Origin: Rhizobium sp.
Lineage (GTDB): Bacteria; Pseudomonadota; Gammaproteobacteria; Burkholderiales; Thiobacillaceae
Assembly: GCA_019459285.1 (NCBI GenBank)
Contig: JAIBEL010000048.1
Span: 62,001-126,000, forward strand
Direction: 5' to 3'
DNA: 64,000 bases
Below are positions 37,022-46,308 of the stretch, one piece after another. Every line of letters starts with the position of its first letter. Position 1 is the stretch's first letter. The notes below the pieces were generated by a model that was not told the origin of the DNA, did not search any database, and was given only the letters and a program-made list of their open reading frames with translations. A program made the translations under genes and the position numbers.

Positions 37022-38958
37022 TGCCGCCTCCACGCCTCGAACATCAATACATCCCACAGGTAGTACGACCAGTTGCGCCGCCCAGACAGATGTTCGTCCC
37101 ATTTCTCACGAATGAGGGAAGCCCGGAAATAACCGCTCGTCTCCAGACTGGATGCGTTCAACAGTTCCTCCGCCCAGTTCCTGAGCGGCCCCCGCAGCCA
37201 GACATCGAGCGGAATACCAAACCCCATCTTGGGACGCTCGATCATTTCCTGCGGAACATGGCGGTACAACACCTGCCGCAACAGCCATTTGCTCTGGCCG
37301 TCGCGCAGTTTCATCGTGAGCGGTAGTGTCCAGGCAAACTCCAGAACGCGGTGATCCAGCAAAGGCACACGCGTTTCGAGCGAGACCCCCATGGCGGCTC
37401 GATCCACCTTGGTCAGGATGTCGTCAGGCAGATAGCTCACCGTATCGAGAAACATCATGCGATGGGTCAGATCAGGAACATTCGCCCACTGGCTGGCGTC
37501 GGTCAAAACGGTGGGGGGCTCGGTTCCATCTTTTACTATCTGTGTAGGCTGCTTCCAGTGGGATACCAGCCCCCAATAGATTTCCTCCGGATTGCGCACG
37601 GCCAGGATCTCAGCCAGCTTGTGCAGCTTGTCGCCGGGATTGGCATAGCGCAGATTCGCGGGAAGCATCCGTTCAAATTTCCTGAACACCGAATTCCAGG
37701 TGGTCGGTGGCAAGGTCGTCAGCACTCCAGCCACCGCTGCGCGAAGAGATTGCGGTAGCCAGCCCAGTCGCCGCCAGATATTTTGGACCCAGAAATAGCG
37801 GTTGTAGCCGCCAAACAGTTCGTCGCCGCCGTCGCCGGACAAACTCACTGTCACATGCTCGCGCGCTAGGCGCGACACCAAATAGGTAGGAATCTGCGAG
37901 GAATCCGCGAACGGTTCGTCGTAAAGCCCCGGCAGCAGCGGAATCACCGCCTGCGCCTCTTCCGGCTTCACATAAAGTTCAGTGTGCTCGGTGCCCAGAT
38001 GACGTGCCACCGCGTGGGCATGCTCCGCCTCGTTGTAGCCTGTTTCATTGAATCCGAGGGTGAAGGTTTTCACCGGACGCTTCGACTGCGCCTGCATCAG
38101 CGCAACCACGGTACTTGAATCGATCCCTCCAGAAAGAAACGCCCCCAACGGCACATCCGCCAGCATCTGGCCCCGGATGCTCTGCCCGAGCACAGCCTCC
38201 AGAGCTTCGCACGCCTCGTTATCGCTGCCTGGGAACAGGTTTGCCTGGCCGATCTCCGCCACTTCGCGTACCGACCAATAGCTGACCGGATGAACCCCAG
38301 TCGAGCTTGCCAAGGCGGCACTCGCATTGACCTGCAAGAAAGTCCCAGGCGGTAGCTTGTTGATTCCGCGGTAGATGGAATAAGGCACGGGCACATAGTT
38401 GTGCCGCAAAAACAGCGTCAGCGCGTCACGGTTGATCACACCCTGGAAAGCCGGATGGGCCCGCAATGCCTTGAGTTCCGAACCGAACAGCAGTACGCCA
38501 TTCTGCCAGCCATAATAAAGCGGTTTTTCTCCTAATCGGTCACGTCCCAACGTAAGCGTGCGGCTTTCGCGATCCCACAGCGCAATGGCGAACATCCCCA
38601 CGCTCTTTTTGAGCGACGCCTCCACTCCCCAGCACTCAAAAGCCGCCAGTAGCGTCTCGGTATCGGAGTGTCCCCGCCACTTCCCATCTGGCAATGCTTC
38701 TCGCAATTCCAAGTGGTTGTATATCTCGCCATTGAAAACGATTACATAACGACCTGATGGCGACACCATGGGCTGGTGGCCGGCAGGAGACAGGTCTAGG
38801 ATAGACAGGCGGCGATGCGCCAGTGCCACTCCTGCTGGTTCATCCACCCAGACACCAGAATCATCGGGGCCACGGTGATAAAGGGCCGATGCCATCCGAT
38901 CGGCAACAACAGCTGAGCCACTTGAAGAAGTCCCCAAAAAGCCAGTAATACCACACAT
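37012..38958 (-). CDS. asnB: Asparagine synthetase (glutamine-hydrolysing) family amidotransferase
   Basis: A 648-residue protein. The N-terminal class II glutaminase starts MCGITGF, so Cys2 is the nucleophile, with RRLSILDLSPAGHQPM and FNGEIYNHLELR. The C-terminal synthetase has the PP-loop AFLSGGIDSSTVVAL. In polysaccharide loci such enzymes often amidate uronic acids in the glycan rather than make free asparagine; position favours that here but does not prove it. Confidence 0.92.
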   Translation of the reverse strand: MCGITGFLGTSSSGSAVVADRMASALYHRGPDDSGVWVDEPAGVALAHRRLSILDLSPAGHQPMVSPSGRYVIVFNGEIYNHLELREALPDGKWRGHSDTETLLAAFECWGVEASLKKSVGMFAIALWDRESRTLTLGRDRLGEKPLYYGWQNGVLLFGSELKALRAHPAFQGVINRDALTLFLRHNYVPVPYSIYRGINKLPPGTFLQVNASAALASSTGVHPVSYWSVREVAEIGQANLFPGSDNEACEALEAVLGQSIRGQMLADVPLGAFLSGGIDSSTVVALMQAQSKRPVKTFTLGFNETGYNEAEHAHAVARHLGTEHTELYVKPEEAQAVIPLLPGLYDEPFADSSQIPTYLVSRLAREHVTVSLSGDGGDELFGGYNRYFWVQNIWRRLGWLPQSLRAAVAGVLTTLPPTTWNSVFRKFERMLPANLRYANPGDKLHKLAEILAVRNPEEIYWGLVSHWKQPTQIVKDGTEPPTVLTDASQWANVPDLTHRMMFLDTVSYLPDDILTKVDRAAMGVSLETRVPLLDHRVLEFAWTLPLTMKLRDGQSKWLLRQVLYRHVPQEMIERPKMGFGIPLDVWLRGPLRNWAEELLNASSLETSGYFRASLIREKWDEHLSGRRNWSYYLWDVLMFEAWRRQWH

Positions 38959-39038
38959 CCATCAATCCTTCTTTAGCCCGTGGGCAAACAGATTTCTCGT
39001 TTCTAGAACAGTGGCCAATTACAGGATCCAGTGGCAAT

Positions 39039-39068
39039 GCGTGGTGGTATCCCAGATTGGCACCACGC
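39039..39068. promoter_or_regulatory. Inverted repeat upstream of asnB
   Basis: GCGTGGTG (39039-39046) and CACCACGC (39061-39068) form perfect 8-base arms around a 14-base loop in the 157-base gap before asnB. On the minus strand TATATA lies just upstream of it. It lacks a T tract, so it is a possible operator or weak hairpin. Confidence 0.35.
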
Positions 39069-39115
39069 TGTATATAAATTGGAATTTGCGTTCTATCTTG
39101 TGTAAATCATGGAGA

Positions 39116-40204
39116 TCACCCAAGACCTGATCTGCTGGCTGCAGCACGTATGAGCGACAGTAATCTTGGCGAAGCCAGTTCCAGACTAAATTCTGCCTCC
39201 ACCCTGGCACGCCCTTTCTTTCCCATTTCCGTACGCAGCAATGGATCTTCGATCAAACGTAATAAATAGCCCACCCACTCTTCCTCGTCTCCAGCAAGAA
39301 AGCCGTTGATACCGTGCTCGACGATTTTCTGGTTAACCCCTACCGGGGAGGCTACAACCGGTTTTCCACAAGCCATGTACTGAATCAACTTGTAGCCACA
39401 CTTGCCGCGTTCCCACGGACTGTCAGGCAAAGGCATGATGCCCACATCAAAAGACTGGATCATGCCGACCTCGCCCGCTTCGCTCCACTCCATGTTCACA
39501 ATGGGTAGATTGGCTTGCACTGGCAGCTTGCCGCCCACCACAACCAGTCGAATTGACTTGCCCATCTGGCACAATTGGGACATGGCACCAAGAACGATAT
39601 CCAGATAACGCTGTGTTGATGGGGAACCAATCCAACCGATGGTAACAACACCCGATTGTGTATTGTATTGGGGCTGGTAGCGGGTAGCATCCACCACGGT
39701 TGGCAAAATCTCCACTCGTTTCGCGCCTGTGCCCCACGCCCGCTCGGCCAGATATTGATTACCGGCAATGACTAACTGTGAATCTGCCATGATCCGGTCG
39801 ATTTTCCCACCGAGCAGGGAGCGCACCCACCGATTGCGGTGCAGATCATAGCGATGGAAGATGGCGTCATCGTAGTCCACAATATAAGGAACCCCACCCA
39901 AACCCAATACCATTTCCAGCCAGGCCGGCAACCAGGGAAAAGCCTCGTATTCCAGCCAAACCAGATCGTATTTCCTCGAACGCCACAAAGCAGAAATACG
40001 TTTCAGGTAGGCCATGGTCACCCCTGGCCAATCAGGTCCAGAACCCGCGTACAAACGCGTCAAATAATCATCGTCAAAGAGAGGGGCACTATCGACTTGG
40101 AGGCCGTGAGCCTCAAGGTAATAGAGAAACTGGTAGAAGCGGAGTCGGCTGCTAGCACCGAGATTGGTGTAGCGGGCCAGAACAAGAACTTTTAAGCGCG
40201 GCAT
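39116..40204 (-). CDS. GT4 family glycosyltransferase
   Basis: A 362-residue GT-B-like protein: LVLARYTNLGASSRLRFYQF at the N-terminus, PYIVDYDDAIFHRYD, VTIGWIGSPSTQRYLDIV, and the C-terminal donor region PWERGKCGYKLIQYMACGKP. The E-x7-E element is altered (ERGKCGYK), a variation seen in this subgroup. The acceptor is unknown. Confidence 0.85.
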   Translation of the reverse strand: MPRLKVLVLARYTNLGASSRLRFYQFLYYLEAHGLQVDSAPLFDDDYLTRLYAGSGPDWPGVTMAYLKRISALWRSRKYDLVWLEYEAFPWLPAWLEMVLGLGGVPYIVDYDDAIFHRYDLHRNRWVRSLLGGKIDRIMADSQLVIAGNQYLAERAWGTGAKRVEILPTVVDATRYQPQYNTQSGVVTIGWIGSPSTQRYLDIVLGAMSQLCQMGKSIRLVVVGGKLPVQANLPIVNMEWSEAGEVGMIQSFDVGIMPLPDSPWERGKCGYKLIQYMACGKPVVASPVGVNQKIVEHGINGFLAGDEEEWVGYLLRLIEDPLLRTEMGKKGRARVEAEFSLELASPRLLSLIRAAASRSGLG

Positions 40205-40212
40205 CGAACGGG

Positions 40213-40824
40213 CTATTTTTTCCTGAGCCGGTACCTGACTTCATAACAGGGAACAATATGGCTCAGATTTTCCTCGTAGAACTCTTGCATGTAGCCAACG
40301 CTGTTGAAAATAAGTCCAAATAATTTCTTGACTCCATGCCTAATAAAAAATGGGCGGGTTGATTTAAACACGAGATCGACAGAGATCAAATCAAATTGGA
40401 TAGTGTGCTGGTACGTTGGCACCTTACGACTGAACAAAGATTCGCTTGCGTAATAACAAAATGTATACAAGCCAAAGAAGGTTCTATGAGTTGGATCAGA
40501 GTAAAAATAAGGATTTGAAAAATGGGGGACCACTACTTCAAGATCGCCGCCGGGTCTCATGACCCGAGCTATATGGCTAAGCAGCTCTTGAAAATTGGCT
40601 ATATGTTCAAAGAAGTGGAATGAGTGAACTGAATCCACTGATTTTTCTGGAAACTTTTCCAGAACTTCGAAAATATCGCCAACTATATCCACACCCTCGT
40701 AATTAATGGCATCAATCCCTATGGCGCTCATCAGTTTTTTGTTAGGACCACATCCTAACTCCAGCACGACCTTATCGAGTTGATCCAGTCGGTTCAAGAA
40801 ATCATTTTTATCCAGCATTTTCAA
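40213..40824 (-). CDS. Class I SAM-dependent methyltransferase
   Basis: A 203-residue Methyltransf_11-type protein: motif I LELGCGPNKKL (about 21-31), HSFHFFEHIANFQELLSHIARVMRPGGDLEVVVPHFSNP. It is probably a sugar or lipid-carrier methyltransferase of the glycan locus. ATG 40824 is used; ATG 40818 is also possible. This gene and the next are visibly richer in A+T than their neighbours, suggesting recent acquisition. Confidence 0.82.
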   Translation of the reverse strand: MKMLDKNDFLNRLDQLDKVVLELGCGPNKKLMSAIGIDAINYEGVDIVGDIFEVLEKFPEKSVDSVHSFHFFEHIANFQELLSHIARVMRPGGDLEVVVPHFSNPYFYSDPTHRTFFGLYTFCYYASESLFSRKVPTYQHTIQFDLISVDLVFKSTRPFFIRHGVKKLFGLIFNSVGYMQEFYEENLSHIVPCYEVRYRLRKK

Positions 40825-40830
40825 TGCGTA

Positions 40831-41682
40831 TTAAAGCCGAGGAAAATTTTTTATTAATCGCGCAATGAAAATCAATACTTGCAAAAACTTGTGTTTTTCC
40901 GTTTCCAATTGCACCTGAAACCCCTCACACAAACCCCGGGCGAGATTAGAGTTCGAAACCCCACCCGTAGCAAAGCGGCCCATGACAACATCTGATTCGA
41001 CACCCCGTAACCCTGAATAAAATAGCTTTTTAATGAACAATCCGTCAGCAGACAATGTGTAACGCGTGGAATAGGGGCCAAGCTGATCATGTACCTTGGT
41101 TCGAATCAGCATACCCACACTATGCCCATTAACCATGGCATGAGCCCCAAGCCATCCCTTACTTGGGTGCATCCCTTTCCTTAGCCTATTCCCTAGCCAC
41201 ATTGAAGCCACAACAAAATCAGCACCAGCGTGCCTCAACTGGGTATTTACAACTTGTTGTATTGCATCTTCAAATAGCTCATCGTCGCACCCGAGCACAA
41301 GGTAATAATCACCGGACACCCTGCTTATAGCCTTATTGAAAGCATCATAAATTCCACAATCTGGCTCACTCAGCCAATAATCAATTGTATTTTCATGTTT
41401 TTTGATTATGTCCAATGTGCCGTCGACAGAGGCACCATCGATGATGATGTATTCCACATTATCGTAGGTCTGCTTCGCTACACACTGAATGGTATTTTCC
41501 AATGTGGCCGCACCATTGAAGACAACCGTAATGACTGTGATCAGTGGCCTCCCAGGTTCGGATTTCTTATTCACTCCCTGGAGACGCGTACCGCCCTCCT
41601 GTTTCACGATCACGGAAGAACTGGCAGTCATATGGAGCGTTGGCATCTCGGAATTCAACTCTGCGCGGCCTACTATACGCAT
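40831..41682 (-). CDS. GT2 family glycosyltransferase
   Basis: A 283-residue GT-A enzyme. It has ITVITVVFNGAATLENTIQC, VEYIIIDGASVDGTLDII and the metal-binding CDDELFE, then SADGLFIKKLF. The start is uncertain: the conserved domain begins at about residue 47, and ATGs at 41646 or 41631 would also keep it whole. It is AT-rich like the following gene. Confidence 0.87.
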   Translation of the reverse strand: MRIVGRAELNSEMPTLHMTASSSVIVKQEGGTRLQGVNKKSEPGRPLITVITVVFNGAATLENTIQCVAKQTYDNVEYIIIDGASVDGTLDIIKKHENTIDYWLSEPDCGIYDAFNKAISRVSGDYYLVLGCDDELFEDAIQQVVNTQLRHAGADFVVASMWLGNRLRKGMHPSKGWLGAHAMVNGHSVGMLIRTKVHDQLGPYSTRYTLSADGLFIKKLFYSGLRGVESDVVMGRFATGGVSNSNLARGLCEGFQVQLETEKHKFLQVLIFIARLIKNFPRL

Positions 41683-41728
41683 GCTCGACGATGGGTTCCA
41701 GGGGGCGGCTCAAGAAGAATCGGCGCTG

Positions 41729-42676
41729 TTAAAGCGGGATCCTTGTCACCGGAAAGAGTTTTCGTATTTGCCCATAAGCAAAACGCGCTCGGGTTCTAAG
41801 TTTGCTTAATAACGTTCGTCTTTGCTGTGGCCGTATTTCGAATCCATTTTGCAGCAACATCTCGACGGCTTTTCGCAATTCGGCGACATAGCCCGCATAT
41901 ACGAAATTCAAGGTCACGCGTGGCAGCGTATAGGGGCCCAAAAATACCGCGAATGTTCTTCCTGAGTATTTTTCAATTCTTAAAGATTGAAAGTGCCACA
42001 CGATTCCATTGCCATAGGGGAATCTTGTGGCATTCCAAGGCGCGAGCGTCAACTCTTTGTTATTTAGGACATGGACAGCGTCTGGGAATCGCTCGGGCCA
42101 GTCATCCAAATATTTCTGGTCCCCAAACTTCCCGTCCTCAAATCGTGCATAACACCATTCAAGGCACCGCTCTTCCCACCACTTTCTGACCATCTCGCCA
42201 CCATCCCGTGTAAAGGTCATGAACTGCACACAATACTGTCCCGAAGTGGACGTTGCGTCGTTCTCCGGAGCATAAGCATGGTCAGTTATCAGCACGTGCT
42301 TACCGGACGCCTCGAACTCTCTGAAGATGGGCGCCGGGTGCTTCCGAAACCACAGGTCGGCATCCAGGTAGGTCACACGGGTAACGGTAGGATCGGTGTC
42401 GAAAACAAATCGAGGGGCGAATGGCGTCAATGTCCAACAATATTCGCCCTTGGTGCGAATGGGTTTAACATGCTTGAGTTCTTCAGTCTCAAGTTGGCTG
42501 AGTTTAAGCAGCCGCAGATTTGGCAGGCTCAGCTTGGTCAACATCTCATGCGTTTCATCATCCACGCACAATACCCATAGCGTGTAGTCCTTTACATGCC
42601 GCTCCATGGACATATACAGTGCCAGTCCCTGGGGCAGGAACAGACTATCGAACAGGGTGACGTAGTGCTCCATCAT
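41729..42676 (-). CDS. GT-A-fold putative glycosyltransferase (GT8-like)
   Basis: A 315-residue protein: YVTLFDSLFLPQGLALYMSM at the N-terminus, RVTYLDADLWFRKHPAPIF with the DxD metal site, then FMTFTRDGGEMVRKWWEER and YLDDWPERFPDAV. This resembles nucleotide-diphospho-sugar transferases related to GT8. The stop and start abut the aminotransferase gene with an overlap of 4 bases. Confidence 0.78.
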   Translation of the reverse strand: MMEHYVTLFDSLFLPQGLALYMSMERHVKDYTLWVLCVDDETHEMLTKLSLPNLRLLKLSQLETEELKHVKPIRTKGEYCWTLTPFAPRFVFDTDPTVTRVTYLDADLWFRKHPAPIFREFEASGKHVLITDHAYAPENDATSTSGQYCVQFMTFTRDGGEMVRKWWEERCLEWCYARFEDGKFGDQKYLDDWPERFPDAVHVLNNKELTLAPWNATRFPYGNGIVWHFQSLRIEKYSGRTFAVFLGPYTLPRVTLNFVYAGYVAELRKAVEMLLQNGFEIRPQQRRTLLSKLRTRARFAYGQIRKLFPVTRIPL

Positions 42677-43776
42677 CCGCCCCGGAACCCATTAACAGCG
42701 GCTACGACCTGGGCGACGTCGTCATCGGACATCTGCGGGTGACAGGGGAGCGACAAACAGGTGGCTGCATGCCTTTCACTGGCACCCAAGCCCATCGGGT
42801 CACGCTGGATCGTCCTGCACGGTTCTTGATGGTGAACCGGAATGGGGTAGTGAATGAACGACTGAACATGATGCTGCTGCAAGTGAGTTTGCAAGGCTTC
42901 ACGCTGCTCGCAGGTAATTGCAAAGAGATGATATACATGCGCTGCCTCCTCCTCAGGCGCAGCGAGTTGCTCAATGGCGGGATTCTGAATGCCGGAGAGA
43001 TAAGCTTTAGCGATCTGGCAACGACGCTCGGTAAACGCCGGTAACCACTTAAGTCGTTCTGCAAGCATGGCCGCGTGGATTTCATCTAGGCGGCTGTTCA
43101 GTCCCAGTTCGGGGTGATGGTAGCGCACGCTTTGTCCATAATTGCGCAATCGACAGGCGCGCTGGGCCAAGGCCTCGTTTCGGGTGACAACCATACCTGC
43201 ATCGCCAAGCGCACCCAGGTTCTTGGTGGGATAAAAGCTGTAGGCGCCGGCGGCGCCAAAGCTGCCTGCGACTTTGCCATTCCATGCAGCCAAATGCGCC
43301 TGAGCGCAGTCTTCAACCAGAGCGATCCCATGCTGACTACAAAAGCTTGCCCAAGCATTCATATCGCGCACCTGTCCATAGAGATGAACAAGCACAACCG
43401 CCTTGGTGCGCAGTGAAATGCATCGTGCAGCACTCCCCAGCGACAGCAATGCGGTATCGGGTTCTATATCTGCCAGAACCGGTGTAGCCCCTGCCCGGAG
43501 GATAGCCAAAACGGTAGCAAATGCGGTCATTGAGGTCGTTATTACTTCATCACCCGGGCCGATATTCAGCGCACGCAGAACGATTTCGATCGCATCCATA
43601 CCATTTCCGACACCCACCGCCCGCTGAACGCCACAAGCCAAGGCCCACTGCTTCTCGAAGGACTCAACTTCATTGCCCAACACATACCAACCAGACTCAA
43701 GCACACGCCGGGTTGCATTCAACATCGCCTCACGCAATTCGGGCGGCTCGGCCTTGAAATCGTTCATCAGGATCAT
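42673..43776 (-). CDS. DegT/DnrJ/EryC1 family PLP aminotransferase
   Basis: A 367-residue sugar aminotransferase: LESGWYVLGNEVESFEKQWA, GNGMDAIEIVLRAL, VEDCAQAHLAAW (PLP Asp) and the lysine site SFYPTKNLGALGDAGMV. It aminates a keto-sugar nucleotide such as a 3- or 4-keto-6-deoxyhexose. ATG 43776 overlaps the epimerase stop, and the WbpM-type gene in the locus could supply a keto-sugar. Confidence 0.9.
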   Translation of the reverse strand: MILMNDFKAEPPELREAMLNATRRVLESGWYVLGNEVESFEKQWALACGVQRAVGVGNGMDAIEIVLRALNIGPGDEVITTSMTAFATVLAILRAGATPVLADIEPDTALLSLGSAARCISLRTKAVVLVHLYGQVRDMNAWASFCSQHGIALVEDCAQAHLAAWNGKVAGSFGAAGAYSFYPTKNLGALGDAGMVVTRNEALAQRACRLRNYGQSVRYHHPELGLNSRLDEIHAAMLAERLKWLPAFTERRCQIAKAYLSGIQNPAIEQLAAPEEEAAHVYHLFAITCEQREALQTHLQQHHVQSFIHYPIPVHHQEPCRTIQRDPMGLGASERHAATCLSLPCHPQMSDDDVAQVVAAVNGFRGG

Positions 43777-44768
43777 GCGCCGGCCTCCCAGTAATGCGGC
43801 CAGTGCTCGTGGTAATACGCGACAGTGCGTGCTAGGCCCTCGGCCAGCGCGACCCGGGGCTTCCACCCCAGTTCGCGCTCGATCAGCGTGTAATCGCTGT
43901 AGTAGTCGCCGATGTCGATGGCCTTGCGGTCGGCGGGAAACGGCACCAGCTCGAAAGTGCTGCCGTCGGCCAGAGCGGTCATCATGACCGCCAAATCCTT
44001 GAGATTGATGACTTCGCGGCTGCCAAGATTGAAGACCTTGCCATTGGCAGCGTCATGGGCTCCGGCCAGCAGCAGCGCGTCGACGCAGTCATCGACATAG
44101 TTGAAATCGCGCAACTGCAGGCCGTCTCCAAAGACCTTGATCGGCTTGCCTTCGATCAACAGGCGCACCCAGATTCCAAGAAAAGTCTGGCGCGCGTCGC
44201 ACACCCGCATTCCCGGACCGTAGGTATTCGTCAGGCGCAGCGCGCAGGCACGGATGCCGTAAACGTTGTTGTAAAGCAGGTGATACCACTCGCCCGCAAG
44301 CTTGTTGATGCCGTTCACGTCGACCGGGCGAACCGGATGCCCCTCATCCACGGGCAGGTAATCCGGCTTGCCGTAGAGCTGGCGCGTGCTCGCGAACACG
44401 AGCTTGATGGCCGGGTTCGCCTTGCGGCACGACTCCAGAATCGAGAGCTGGGCCGAGGCATTGATGTCGAGGTCGGTCTGCGGATCGCTCATCGAATCCA
44501 GGTGGCTCGTCTGCCCCGCCAGATTGAACAGATAATCCTTGCCGCGCACCAGATACGCCATCGCGTAGGGGTCGCGCACGTCGCAGACGTTGACCGTCAC
44601 GCGGTCGGCAATGTCGGCAATGTTGAACAGGTTGCCGCCGTATTGCGGAATCAGGCTATCGACCAGCGTGACGTTCGCGCCCAGTCCGACCAGCCGCCTG
44701 GCCAGTGCCGACCCGATGAAGCCGAGGCCACCGGTGATGAGCACCTCACGGTTTAGGTAGTTGGTCAC
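43773..44768 (-). CDS. NAD-dependent epimerase/dehydratase (extended SDR) lacking the catalytic Tyr
   Basis: A 331-residue extended SDR with the NAD motif ITGGLGFIGSALARRL (about 11-26), SHLDSMSDPQTDLDINASAQ, FASTRQLYG, then VNGINKLAGEWYH, and GDGLQLRDFNYVDDCVDAL. At the YxxxK site Tyr is replaced by Asn (N152) while K156 is kept. Relatives I recall from O-antigen loci share NGINK, so this is probably a subfamily trait with altered chemistry. The usual label UDP-glucose 4-epimerase should not be used. It is coupled to the aminotransferase and a methyltransferase by overlaps. Confidence 0.85.
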   Translation of the reverse strand: MTNYLNREVLITGGLGFIGSALARRLVGLGANVTLVDSLIPQYGGNLFNIADIADRVTVNVCDVRDPYAMAYLVRGKDYLFNLAGQTSHLDSMSDPQTDLDINASAQLSILESCRKANPAIKLVFASTRQLYGKPDYLPVDEGHPVRPVDVNGINKLAGEWYHLLYNNVYGIRACALRLTNTYGPGMRVCDARQTFLGIWVRLLIEGKPIKVFGDGLQLRDFNYVDDCVDALLLAGAHDAANGKVFNLGSREVINLKDLAVMMTALADGSTFELVPFPADRKAIDIGDYYSDYTLIERELGWKPRVALAEGLARTVAYYHEHWPHYWEAGA

Positions 44769-45493
44769 GTTGGCTTCTCCGCTAGCAGCACATGGTCGAG
44801 GTAAAGATCGGGATTATCCGGCAACAGGCGGGCGCCCAACAGCCCCAGCATCGTCAGTGCCGCCATCACCGTGGCCGTGAACAGCAGGCTCGCGGGGCGG
44901 GGCCAGCGCTGGGTGAGCTTGAACAGATACGCATTGGCCAACTGAAACAGCACCGACACGTCTGCCCGCAGTTTGCGGTGGCTGACGATCCGGAAGCCCC
45001 GTTTTTCGAGCAGGGCCTTGAGGCCGAAGCTCGAATAGCGCGCGTAATCCCAGGGCTGCTCGTGCTCATCCCAGACAAATGGCACGGTCAGCAGCAATTT
45101 GCCGCCCGGCCGCAACACGCGCTCGATTTCGGCCAGGAACGCGTCCGGGTTGAACACATGCTCCAGCACCTGATTGCACAACACTGCGTCGAAGGACTCG
45201 GCATCGAACGGGAACGCCTGCCCCGAGTAAAACACATCGGCGACGCCCCGCTGCCGGGCCACCGGGCTATCGATGTCGAGTCCGACGTATTCCGTCACCT
45301 TGAACAGGCTGCGATAGGGTTTGGTGCCGCAGCCGACGTCGAGCAGCCGGCCACCAAGCGCAGGGGCACAGTCGCGCATCGCCTCATGTAAGGCAGACCG
45401 CGCCAGATAAAAGGGATTGACGAAAACCCCAAGCGGACCCGGGTAGAAAGCCTGCCTGCGGTAAAGCGCGCGTAATCGTGTCAGGCTTAACAT
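44765..45493 (-). CDS. Class I SAM-dependent methyltransferase with C-terminal membrane helix
   Basis: A 242-residue protein: GRLLDVGCGTKPYRSLF (motif I), FDAVLCNQVLEHVFNPDAFLAEIERVLRPGGKLLLTVPF. A hydrophobic stretch at about residues 203-223 (LLFTATVMAALTMLGLLGARL) suggests membrane association. It is probably a glycan methyltransferase. It overlaps both neighbours. Confidence 0.85.
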   Translation of the reverse strand: MLSLTRLRALYRRQAFYPGPLGVFVNPFYLARSALHEAMRDCAPALGGRLLDVGCGTKPYRSLFKVTEYVGLDIDSPVARQRGVADVFYSGQAFPFDAESFDAVLCNQVLEHVFNPDAFLAEIERVLRPGGKLLLTVPFVWDEHEQPWDYARYSSFGLKALLEKRGFRIVSHRKLRADVSVLFQLANAYLFKLTQRWPRPASLLFTATVMAALTMLGLLGARLLPDNPDLYLDHVLLAEKPT

Positions 45494-46308
45494 GCTTTCA
45501 GCAACAAGCCTTCAAATTTGAAAAACAATCCCTCGCGCGAGCGAACCTGCCCTTCAGGCCCCGCGTAGCGGCTGACTAAACGCCAGCATTGACCCAGATG
45601 CGCCAGCAGTTGCGAATCCGAGAAAACCCACATCGGATAGCTCGCTGGGTAGATCGAGGCCGGGACGTGCTGCACCAGCAGCCGGTTTTCCGGGAGGCTG
45701 GCTAAAGGAGTGCGATCGACCAGCATTACTGCAGCGCCGACACGGCCCAATTTGTCCAGCATCCCCAACGGGTCAGGCAAATATTGTAGGACGCTGGAGA
45801 GCAGCACCACATTCGGCGCCTGCTCGGCAAGGCAGGCCGCAATGTCGGAGTAGAACCGCAACGGGCCTTCCGCGATCAGTGCATTTCCTCGTTCAACGTA
45901 ATGCGCCTGCTCGACCACATTCCAGCTCACATCAGCGAGGCCTTCCAGAAACTGGCGGTTCTGGAAGTAGGTACTGCCCAATGCCCCGCCAAAATCCAGC
46001 ACATTCAGGCGGCCCTGATTGCAGGCGGCAGCCCACATCAGGCCTGCGAGCACTGGCCAAACGTATTCAATCTGGTCGAAAACGACTGAGTCGCGCTCAT
46101 ACATCGCTTCGCCACGCTTGACCTTGAGCGTAGCCTCCAGCACCTTCGCGAGGATCGCGTCGGTGTCATAACCAGTAGCATGCCGATTGGCTTCGACCCA
46201 GCTCGGATAATCCCCTTCAAATCGGACACCGCCCCTACCCAACTGTTGCAGCCGGCGAACAACAAGCGGTGGAATCCAATCTCGAATCAAAGCCTTGGCG
46301 GATGTCAT
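45487..46308 (-). CDS. TIGR04325-type putative methyltransferase
   Basis: A 273-residue protein. The N-terminal helix region has GDYPSWVEANRHATGYD, typical of the TIGR04325 family found in O-antigen loci. The SAM-fold region is LNVLDFGGALGSTYFQNRQFL, and LLSSVLQYLPDPLGMLDKL follows. The exact substrate is not known for the family. ATG 46308 overlaps the upstream glycosyltransferase stop. Confidence 0.82.
   Translation of the reverse strand: MTSAKALIRDWIPPLVVRRLQQLGRGGVRFEGDYPSWVEANRHATGYDTDAILAKVLEATLKVKRGEAMYERDSVVFDQIEYVWPVLAGLMWAAACNQGRLNVLDFGGALGSTYFQNRQFLEGLADVSWNVVEQAHYVERGNALIAEGPLRFYSDIAACLAEQAPNVVLLSSVLQYLPDPLGMLDKLGRVGAAVMLVDRTPLASLPENRLLVQHVPASIYPASYPMWVFSDSQLLAHLGQCWRLVSRYAGPEGQVRSREGLFFKFEGLLLKAC

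Noticed and set aside
38976-38985. GCCCGTGGGC palindrome near the asnB start
   Set aside because: The stem is only 4 bp with a 2-base loop and no T tract, so it is expected by chance at this GC content.
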